Positions 26,626 through 32,642 of a DNA stretch of 64,000 nucleotides are shown piece after piece. Position 1 is the stretch's first letter; every line of letters begins with the position of its first letter. Source of the stretch: Hyphomicrobiales bacterium. Lineage in GTDB: Bacteria; Pseudomonadota; Alphaproteobacteria; Rhizobiales; Rhizobiaceae. Under the pieces are notes generated by a model. That model was not told the origin of the DNA. It worked only from the letters and a program-made list of their open reading frames with translations, and did not search any database. The stretch spans positions 62,001 through 126,000 of the forward strand of contig UCKU01000022.1 of the NCBI GenBank assembly GCA_900473185.1. Reading direction: 5' to 3'. The position numbers were made by a program, and so were the translations under genes.

Positions 26626-27159
26626 ATGGACGAATTTTGGGTATTTGGCTACGGCTCGTTGATGTGGAATCCGGGCTTCGAATTCGTCGAGCGGTCGCAA
26701 GCCCTGGTTTATGGCTACCGGCGCTCGCTCTGCGTCCGTTCTTTCGTGCATCGCGGCAGCCGCGAAAATCCCGGCCTTGTTCTCGGCCTCGACAGGGGCG
26801 GTGCCTGCCGCGGCATGGCGTTTCGCGTCGCACCAGAGAATTGGGACGAGGTGGTCGATTATCTGCGCGCCCGCGAACTCGTCACAAACGTCTATCTGGA
26901 ACGGCATCTGCCGCTGCAGCTTCCGGATGGTCGCAGCGCGCGGGCGGTCGCCTATGTGGTCGATCGCGCCCATGAGCAATATGCCGGCGCGCTGGATGCG
27001 CTTGCCGCCGCGCGGATCGTCAATGTCTCTGTCGGCCAGTCGGGCCCGAACGATGCCTATGTCTTCAATACGCTCGCGCATTTGAAGGAGATGGGCATTC
27101 GCGACCAGTGGCTGGAACAGGTGGTCGAGGAAGTCACGCGGCTGCGTGCCGTGGCTTAG
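26626..27159 (+). CDS. ChaC-like gamma-glutamylcyclotransferase
   Basis: This 177-residue cytosolic enzyme probably cleaves gamma-glutamyl groups, most likely from glutathione, releasing 5-oxoproline. The N-terminal FGYGSLMWNPGFEF is the diagnostic substrate-binding loop, and the catalytic Glu is expected within LRARELVTNVYLER. The length matches the ChaC1/2 class. The TAG stop at 27157-27159 begins a perfect hairpin that terminates the gene, then a palindromic repeat leads to the convergent plsC. Confidence 0.92.
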   Translation: MDEFWVFGYGSLMWNPGFEFVERSQALVYGYRRSLCVRSFVHRGSRENPGLVLGLDRGGACRGMAFRVAPENWDEVVDYLRARELVTNVYLERHLPLQLPDGRSARAVAYVVDRAHEQYAGALDALAAARIVNVSVGQSGPNDAYVFNTLAHLKEMGIRDQWLEQVVEEVTRLRAVA

Positions 27160-27181
27160 ATCCTTTCCCAGAAAGGATCTA
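27157..27181 (+). terminator. Perfect 11-bp terminator beginning at the chaC stop codon
   Basis: The arms TAGATCCTTTC and GAAAGGATCTA enclose CCA, and the T-rich stretch tctctttgtttt follows. The first three bases are the TAG stop of the ChaC gene itself. Confidence 0.85.
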
Positions 27182-27196
27182 TCTCTTTGTTTTCAT

Positions 27197-27242
27197 GTAA
27201 TTCCGACGCAAACCGCCGCACGCTTTTGCCGGAATTGCTTCA
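27197..27242. repeat. Palindromic intergenic repeat, copy B
   Basis: The core AATTCCGACGCAAACCGCCG and the far arm TTTTGCCGGAATTGCT match copies A and C, with a few substitutions. The right end supplies the TCA that is the plsC stop codon on the minus strand (27240-27242). Together with the hairpin at 27157-27181, the gap between two convergent genes is filled from stop to stop. Confidence 0.8.
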
Positions 27243-28037
27243 AGCCGTCGCGGCCTTTGCCTTGCGCAATTCGGCCAGCCGCTCTACCGCCGTCGGCGGC
27301 AGCGGCACATGCGGGTTGTGTTCGACCGTGTCGATCAGAAGCTGATCGCTGGCGCTTTCCGTCACGTCGATCAGATGGGCGAAGAAGGCGTCGGGATCCA
27401 TGCCAGGCATAATGGGCGGCAGGATCTGTACCTTGAAATGACCAGGATAACGCATGGTGCTGCGGCGCGGCCAGAACAGACCGGGATGCATGACGATGGG
27501 TACGACCGGGAGCTGCAGGTCGCGATACATGCGGGCGATGCCATATTTGTACATTGGCTCGGCACCCGGTGGGCGTCGCGTGCCCTCGGGATAGATGATG
27601 AGCTGGCGGCCGGTGGCGAGTTCTTCCTTGGTGCGCTTCAGTACCTCCACCATCACCTTGCCGCGCGCGCCACGATCGACCGGGATCATGCGCTGCCTCT
27701 TGGCGTACCAGCCGAAAAGCGGGATCCACATCAGCTCGCGCTTGAGGATATAGACAGGGTCCTTGAGGTTGGGCAGCAGCGCATAAGTATCCCAGAAGGA
27801 CTGATGCTTCGGTGAAATGATGTAGCTGCCGTCAGGCAGGTTCTCCAAGCCCTCGATCTCGAAGGTGGTGCCGACGATCACTCGCATCAGCCAGTGGTTC
27901 GAGCGCGCCCAGTTCTTGGGAACGTTGTAGGCGAGCTTGCGCGGCGCGATGAAGTAGAAAGGGGAGAGCACGATCATCCTGATGATGAGGTTAGCATAGA
28001 AGATCGTGTTGAACAGAACGGAACGCAGGGCGATCAT
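27240..28037 (-). CDS. plsC: 1-acyl-sn-glycerol-3-phosphate acyltransferase
   Basis: This 265-residue enzyme adds the second acyl chain to lysophosphatidic acid to form phosphatidic acid. It begins at ATG 28037 behind GGGAAAG, with an N-terminal hydrophobic helix at 5-25. The acyltransferase boxes are SPKHQSFWDTYAL (HX4D), VDRGARGK and YPEGTRRPPG, and VVPIVMHPGLFW completes the pocket. It is the fourth gene of an ftsE-ftsX-ydcF-plsC run on the minus strand, with 89 bp between it and ydcF. Its stop codon lies inside palindromic repeat copy B. Confidence 0.92.
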   Translation of the reverse strand: MIALRSVLFNTIFYANLIIRMIVLSPFYFIAPRKLAYNVPKNWARSNHWLMRVIVGTTFEIEGLENLPDGSYIISPKHQSFWDTYALLPNLKDPVYILKRELMWIPLFGWYAKRQRMIPVDRGARGKVMVEVLKRTKEELATGRQLIIYPEGTRRPPGAEPMYKYGIARMYRDLQLPVVPIVMHPGLFWPRRSTMRYPGHFKVQILPPIMPGMDPDAFFAHLIDVTESASDQLLIDTVEHNPHVPLPPTAVERLAELRKAKAATA

Positions 28038-28126
28038 GAAACTTTCCCGAGGCACGGTCACGCCGATCGGCCTACACGATATTGCCTGTCAGAAAAAGCG
28101 TCTGATTGCCGAAGCGCGTAAAAGCC

Positions 28127-28840
28127 TCAGTTCTGATCGGCCAGGCTGGCGGAACGCAGGCCGGTATGGCGCAGGCCGACGATGTTGCGCCCGCCTGCCA
28201 GCAGCACCTTGGCATATTCGGCCAGCATGACGCGCAAGGCGTTCGGATCGGTGAACCAATCGCGTGTCTTCAGATCGGAATTGACGACGGGATAGGGAAT
28301 GAACTCGATGTCAGGATCGACATAGGAGAGTTCGGCGAGACTGCGCGGCATGTGGTAGTTGTTGGTGACGACGAGGATGCTCTTATAACCCTTTGCATGG
28401 ATCCAGTTCGAGGCTTCCTCGGCGTTTCCGATCGTATCGAGCGCGTCATAGCCGATGTCGACACAGCAGGAAAAGAGATCGGCGGACCCTTGAGTCATCC
28501 TGCGGATCTGCTTCGGCGTGGTGGAGGGATGCGCACCAGAGATCAGCAGCCGCCTGCCGGCGCCTTTCTGCAGGAGCTCGACGGCCTGATCGATACGCTG
28601 GTAGCCGCCGGTCAGCACGATGATTGCGTCGGCCCGCGGCTCGGCAGGGGGCTTCAGGGTCGTCACCGAATCTGCAAAGCGTAAAAAGCCGACGAAGATC
28701 AGCGCGGCGATCAACACGCAGGAAAAGCCCATCCAGCGTAAGACGCGACGGATTGGGCCGCGCCGCGGCGAGACGTTCTCGGGGCGTTCAAGCTCCGGGT
28801 CAGGGCGAATCGAATTGCGTGTCGTATGGCCCATCGTCAT
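28127..28840 (-). CDS. YdcF/ElyC-like DUF218 membrane protein
   Basis: This 237-residue protein has a single N-terminal membrane helix at about 37-53 and a periplasmic or cytosolic DUF218 domain. Motifs include ADAIIVLTGGYQRIDQAVELL, LLISGAHPST and ILVVTNNYHMPRSLAEL, which match YdcF, SanA and ElyC. Relatives are linked to envelope biogenesis and undecaprenyl-carrier use, but the reaction is unclear. It lies 67 bp downstream of ftsX on the same strand and upstream of plsC, which supports an envelope role. Confidence 0.85.
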   Translation of the reverse strand: MTMGHTTRNSIRPDPELERPENVSPRRGPIRRVLRWMGFSCVLIAALIFVGFLRFADSVTTLKPPAEPRADAIIVLTGGYQRIDQAVELLQKGAGRRLLISGAHPSTTPKQIRRMTQGSADLFSCCVDIGYDALDTIGNAEEASNWIHAKGYKSILVVTNNYHMPRSLAELSYVDPDIEFIPYPVVNSDLKTRDWFTDPNALRVMLAEYAKVLLAGGRNIVGLRHTGLRSASLADQN

Positions 28841-28907
28841 GAATCGTGATTATACGCTGATTGCGGCGCAGAACAGACGGTTTCATGGCAAAACGGCATG
28901 GCTGCTA

Positions 28908-29930
28908 CTAATTCACGATGCCGTCCGCACGCGTCGGATCGGAACGCAATGTATCGATTTCATAGATCGTGCGCATGACGGTGAGCCGCGCCGTCAGCGT
29001 CGTCAGCAGTGCGATCACGATCATCGTCGCTAAGATGCCGAGATAGCCGAGGGCGCCAACCGAAAAAGTGCCGAAGAGGGCCGTTGCCTGATCGGTCTCG
29101 GGCGTGGCGATCGTCTTGCTTTGCAGGAAGCCGGCGCCGGCGAAAAAGAGGGCGGCCAGTGCACTGCCGATGGCCGAACCCTTGAGGCTGATTTTTAGGA
29201 AATGCTTCTGGAATTCCGTTGCGACGAACGAGCTCTCGGCGCCGACAAAATGCAACACTTCGACGATATGGCGGTTGCCCGAGAGCACGCCACGCGTGGC
29301 AAAGACTACTGTCAGCACCATGGCAGCGAAAACGAGCAGCAGGATGCCGGTGCCGATCATGACCGTCGTGCGGGCCATCGCTACCAGCCGGTCGACCCAG
29401 GTACGGTGGTCATCGAGGAAGGCCTGCGGAATGCTTTCCTTCAGAAGGTCCCGCATTGCCGCAAAGTCGGGTGGATGGCTCTCGTCAATGGTGATGATGA
29501 CGAGGCGCGGCACGGGAAGTTCCTTGATGTCCAGGCCGCTGCCGAGCCATGGCTCCAGAAGGCGTGCAGTGGCGGCTTCATCGACGATCTGACCACTCTT
29601 CGTGCCGACGAAGGTCAGCGCGATATCGCGGGCCTGAACGAGGGCTTTTTCCATGTCCATGTTATCGTCGGGCTTGATCTGAATGGTGACTTCGCGAGAG
29701 ATCTGGCTTTCCCAGCTCGCCGCCGTCGAGCGAACCATGCTGACGCCGCCGAGCGTCAGGCAGGCAAGGAAGGCCATGATGGCGATGACAACCGTCAGCG
29801 CATTGCCCTGAATGTTTGATGGCGGCAGGATCGGTGCCGTGGGGCGCACGCGCATCTCCGGCCGCTTGGGCTGCTGGGCAGGGGCAGCGGCTGGCGCCTT
29901 TGCGCGGGTCCTGGTGGGCGTTTTAGTCAT
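28908..29930 (-). CDS. ftsX: Cell division protein FtsX (ABC transporter-like permease)
   Basis: This 340-residue inner-membrane protein pairs with FtsE to couple divisome state to peptidoglycan hydrolases. An N-terminal Pro/Ala/Arg-rich cytosolic tail of about 40 residues precedes the first helix (about 43-65). A large periplasmic loop covers about 66-180, and three further helices lie at about 190-215, 240-262 and 290-315. The sequence IDTLRSDPTRADGIV ends the protein. It overlaps ftsE by 8 nt. The length is slightly greater than in E. coli (352 there), with the typical rhizobial N-tail. Confidence 0.93.
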   Translation of the reverse strand: MTKTPTRTRAKAPAAAPAQQPKRPEMRVRPTAPILPPSNIQGNALTVVIAIMAFLACLTLGGVSMVRSTAASWESQISREVTIQIKPDDNMDMEKALVQARDIALTFVGTKSGQIVDEAATARLLEPWLGSGLDIKELPVPRLVIITIDESHPPDFAAMRDLLKESIPQAFLDDHRTWVDRLVAMARTTVMIGTGILLLVFAAMVLTVVFATRGVLSGNRHIVEVLHFVGAESSFVATEFQKHFLKISLKGSAIGSALAALFFAGAGFLQSKTIATPETDQATALFGTFSVGALGYLGILATMIVIALLTTLTARLTVMRTIYEIDTLRSDPTRADGIVN

Positions 29931-30582
29931 AAATATCGAGATGCCCTTCCGAGAGGATCATGCGGCGGGCTTCCACCTGGTCCATCAGCGAGAGATCGTG
30001 GGTGGCGATCACCACCGCGGTGCCTAGACGGTTGAGTTCCATGAAGAGGTTCAGAAGGCGTTTGGCCATCGGTGGATCGACGTTGCCGGTCGGCTCGTCG
30101 GCGAGCAGCACTTCCGGCCGGTCCATCAGCGCGCGGGCGATTGCGGCACGCTGTTTCTCACCGCCCGAGAGCACCGGCGGCAGCACGTTGATGCGTTCGC
30201 CGAGCCCGACCCATTTCAAAAGTTCAAGCACATCGGTCTTGTAGGTGCTTTCATCCTTGCCGCGCACGCGAAGCGGCAGGGCCACATTCTCATAGGTCGT
30301 CAGATGGTCGAGGAGACGAAAATCCTGAAAGACGATACCGACGCGGCGGCGCAGCAGCGGCAGTTCCGGCCGCGGGATCTCGGATATGTCGCGCCCAAAC
30401 ATGCGGATCAGGCCGCGGGTCGGCTGCAGCGACATGAAGAGCAGGCGCAGCAGCGTGGTCTTGCCGGCGCCGGACGGGCCAGTCAGAAACTGGAAGGACT
30501 TTTTCGGGATGTCGAAAGTCAGGTCCCGGAGAATTTCCGGGCCCATGCCATATCGCAAACCGACATTCTCGAAGTGGATCAA
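29923..30582 (-). CDS. ftsE: Cell division ATP-binding protein FtsE
   Basis: This 219-residue ABC ATPase drives FtsX. Walker A is TGPSGAGKTTLLRL at about 34-47, the signature LSGGEKQRAAIAR lies near 136, Walker B VLLADEPTGNVD near 158 and the switch His is in IATHDLSL. The start codon appears to be TTG at 30582 (MIHFENVGLRYGMG), since no ATG fits the family N-terminus. It is first in a run with ftsX, ydcF and plsC. The upstream region contains two GTTAAC/TTAACC sites and a TTAACCAT site resembling CtrA half-sites. Confidence 0.95.
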   Translation of the reverse strand: MIHFENVGLRYGMGPEILRDLTFDIPKKSFQFLTGPSGAGKTTLLRLLFMSLQPTRGLIRMFGRDISEIPRPELPLLRRRVGIVFQDFRLLDHLTTYENVALPLRVRGKDESTYKTDVLELLKWVGLGERINVLPPVLSGGEKQRAAIARALMDRPEVLLADEPTGNVDPPMAKRLLNLFMELNRLGTAVVIATHDLSLMDQVEARRMILSEGHLDIYD

Positions 30583-30622
30583 CGGGGTAGCTCAGTCTTT
30601 CGTGGTTTCACCGCATGACTTG

Positions 30623-30640
30623 TTAACCAACACCGTTAAC
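30623..30640. promoter_or_regulatory. Pair of TTAAC sites upstream of ftsE
   Basis: TTAACC at 30623-30628 and TTAAC at 30636-30640 are spaced 9 bp apart after the first TTAA. The alphaproteobacterial cell-cycle regulator CtrA binds TTAA-N7-TTAA and the shorter TTAACCAT in rhizobia. Spacing here is two longer than consensus, so this is only suggestive. Confidence 0.3.
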
Positions 30641-30694
30641 AGCAGGTAAATTTTGCCGGAAAGACGCCCGTTTGATGGCGATCTTTGCGAAGCA

Positions 30695-30702
30695 TTAACC
30701 AT
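30695..30702 (+). promoter_or_regulatory. TTAACCAT site (CtrA-type half-site)
   Basis: An exact TTAACCAT stands 87 bp upstream of the start at 30789 in the ftsE divergent region. The same octamer recurs upstream of the CpdR-like gene at 32133. This is the half-site preferred by rhizobial CtrA, but it may occur by chance. Confidence 0.35.
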
Positions 30703-30788
30703 TGAAATTTACGACTGGGCTGGATTCGTTTCAATGCCAAGATTGTCTTGGGCAGCGAAACCATGTGGACATCCGAGAGGTCGCCACC

Positions 30789-31454
30789 ATGGAAGCATCC
30801 TCCTTCAGACGACCGGCCGCTGGCCGGGCCTATGATTTTCTGCCGCCGGAGCGGGTTATCCGCCAACCGCGCCGCATGCCGCGCAGGGATGACGTTGCCG
30901 ATGCCGAATTCGTTGTCGTCGGCAAGGCGCGGCCGCAAGGTGCATCTGCCGGTGCCCGCGACGCGACCCGAAACGACAATCGTCGTCGTAGTGTCCCGCC
31001 CAAGACCCAGCCTCCGGTCTTGCTTGCCACCGCTGCTGCGGTCTTGCGTGGCATGGAGGTCTGGCTGCAACAGGCGTCGCTGCGGGGCTTTGCGGCACTG
31101 GTGATCTCGCTCTTCGTGCTGGTCTTCGGGCTTGCCGGCGGATTTTCCGGTCTTTCGAAGAGTGGAGCGTCGCCGGCTACTACGCTCCACTTCTCGCATG
31201 TGACGATTACCCCGCGCGACGCCAATGGCATGCGCATCCTGCTGATCAACGGCATCATCGAGAACGAAAGCGGCGTCACACAACAGGTCAAGCCGATCCG
31301 CGCCGATCTCGTCGCCGACGAGCGATTGACCGCCAGCATCGTCATCGCGCCGCCGACGGATGCCATTTATGCCGGCCAGAGCCGCGGCTTTTCGGCCCGC
31401 GTGCAGCATGCCGGCGGCAAGGTGCCGGATATCAGGCTTTCGTTCATGCCTTGA
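30789..31454 (+). CDS. Single-pass membrane protein of unknown function near ftsEX
   Basis: This protein of about 221 residues is read from ATG 30789 (MEASSFRRPAAGRAYDF); the frame is open upstream to 30702 but without a good start. An Arg/Pro-rich cytosolic N-terminus of about 110 residues carries many charged residues. One membrane helix follows near 103-120 (LRGFAALVISLFVLVFGLAGG). The C-terminal part is beta-rich (LHFSHVTITPRDANGM, LLINGIIENESGV). A FxxTxxD-like soluble domain suggests an FHA or DUF3426-like zinc-ribbon-associated periplasmic domain, but I cannot name it with certainty. It is divergent from ftsE and precedes hpt. Confidence 0.7.
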   Translation: MEASSFRRPAAGRAYDFLPPERVIRQPRRMPRRDDVADAEFVVVGKARPQGASAGARDATRNDNRRRSVPPKTQPPVLLATAAAVLRGMEVWLQQASLRGFAALVISLFVLVFGLAGGFSGLSKSGASPATTLHFSHVTITPRDANGMRILLINGIIENESGVTQQVKPIRADLVADERLTASIVIAPPTDAIYAGQSRGFSARVQHAGGKVPDIRLSFMP

Positions 31455-31565
31455 GCGCCGAGGCGCGTTTTTGGGTTGATCGATGGGAAAAACCTGTCTC
31501 TCCGGGGTGTTTCGCCGGAATTAATGTGCTAACGGCTTACCCTTCATTTTACGGAGCAAGCCTTT

Positions 31566-32108
31566 ATGCCTGTCGTGCGCGGAAAAAACATCGAGCCGCT
31601 CTTCACTGCCGAGCAGATCGCCGAGCGCAATCATTCCATGGCGCAGGATATCGCCGCCGGCCCGACGAAGGACCTGCTGGTCATCGCCGTGCTCAAGGGC
31701 TCCTTCATTTTTGCGGCCGACCTGCTGCGCGCTCTGCATGATACCGGCCTTGCTCCTGAGGTCGAGTTCATCACGCTTTCGAGCTATGGCGCGGGCACGG
31801 TTTCGCAGGGCGTGCGCATCGTCAAGGATATCGACAGCGACGTAAAGGACCGTGATGTCCTGCTGATCGACGACATTCTCGAATCCGGCCGTACGCTGCG
31901 GTTTGCCAAGGAATTGCTCTATGAACGCGGCGCGCGCAACGTGACGATCGCCGTACTGCTCGACAAGCGGGTCAAGCGCAAGGAAGAGCTGGAAGCGGAC
32001 TATGTTGGCTTCGAATGCCCCGACTATTTCGTTGTCGGCTACGGCATGGACGTCGCCTATGCCTTCCGCGAGCTCCCCTTCGTCGGCGTGGTTACCGGTG
32101 ACGCGTAA
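31566..32108 (+). CDS. hpt: Hypoxanthine phosphoribosyltransferase
   Basis: This 180-residue purine salvage enzyme converts hypoxanthine (and often guanine) plus PRPP to the nucleotide. The PRPP-binding motif VLLIDDILESGRTLRF and the nearby VLKGSFIFAADLL are diagnostic, and FVVGYGMDVAYAFREL at the C-terminus matches the family. A ribosome-binding site (acggagcaa) precedes ATG 31566. It sits between the DUF-like membrane protein and the CpdR-like regulator, 119 bp before the latter. Confidence 0.94.
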   Translation: MPVVRGKNIEPLFTAEQIAERNHSMAQDIAAGPTKDLLVIAVLKGSFIFAADLLRALHDTGLAPEVEFITLSSYGAGTVSQGVRIVKDIDSDVKDRDVLLIDDILESGRTLRFAKELLYERGARNVTIAVLLDKRVKRKEELEADYVGFECPDYFVVGYGMDVAYAFRELPFVGVVTGDA

Positions 32109-32132
32109 GGCGTCCTGCTTCAAGACGGCTTG

Positions 32133-32140
32133 TTAACCAT
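32133..32140 (+). promoter_or_regulatory. TTAACCAT site upstream of the CpdR-like gene
   Basis: An exact TTAACCAT lies 88 bp before the CpdR-like start, just after the hpt stop. It equals the rhizobial CtrA half-site. cpdR is reported to be a CtrA target in related bacteria, which makes this more plausible than a random match. Confidence 0.4.
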
Positions 32141-32227
32141 TCCGTCGATCGGCTTGGCATGTTTACCGATCGCTAGGGAACCGCATGCGATCTCCGTCGC
32201 GGGGCATGACGACGGAGCAATGCACAG

Positions 32228-32587
32228 ATGGCAAAAATTCTGATCACGGAAGATGAGGATTCCCTTCGTACTTTCGTAGCCCGGGCACTACGCCTTGACG
32301 GTCATGAGACCGATGAAGCCGCCGATGGGGCGGAAGGGCTGGAAAAGCTGAAGGGTGGCAGCTACGATCTGCTGCTTTCCGATATCCGTATGCCGGTCAT
32401 GGACGGCATCGAACTGGCGCATCAGGCGAAGGACGCCTTTCCGGCGCTGAAAATCCTGCTGATGACGGGCTATGCCGAACAGCGCGAACGGGCCGACGAC
32501 CTCGCCGCAAAAATCATCGATGTCGTGCCTAAGCCGTTCGCGTTGCCGGACATCCGCAAGGCCGTAGCACGGGCGCTAGTGGCCTGA
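32228..32587 (+). CDS. cpdR: CpdR-like single-domain response regulator
   Basis: This 119-residue protein is a lone receiver domain with no output domain. The acidic pair ED lies at 8-10, the phospho-acceptor is Asp52 in LLLSDIRMPVMDG, the conserved Thr lies in LLMTGYAEQ and Lys in VVPKPFALPD. CpdR proteins receive phosphate from the CckA-ChpT relay and, when unphosphorylated, bring substrates such as CtrA to ClpXP. The hpt-cpdR order occurs in many Rhizobiaceae. The symbol is a family-level assignment, because DivK-type relatives also look similar. Confidence 0.78.
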   Translation: MAKILITEDEDSLRTFVARALRLDGHETDEAADGAEGLEKLKGGSYDLLLSDIRMPVMDGIELAHQAKDAFPALKILLMTGYAEQRERADDLAAKIIDVVPKPFALPDIRKAVARALVA

Positions 32588-32600
32588 CGTTTATGGCCCG

Positions 32601-32621
32601 GGCGTGCCTCCAAGGCACGCC
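32601..32621. terminator. 8-bp hairpin between convergent cpdR and TIGR02302 genes
   Basis: The arms ggcgtgcc and ggcacgcc enclose tccaa. The T-run is poor on both strands, but its place between two converging stops fits a shared terminator. Confidence 0.55.
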
Positions 32622-32642
32622 AAAAGCCTCATCCTCCCAGCA

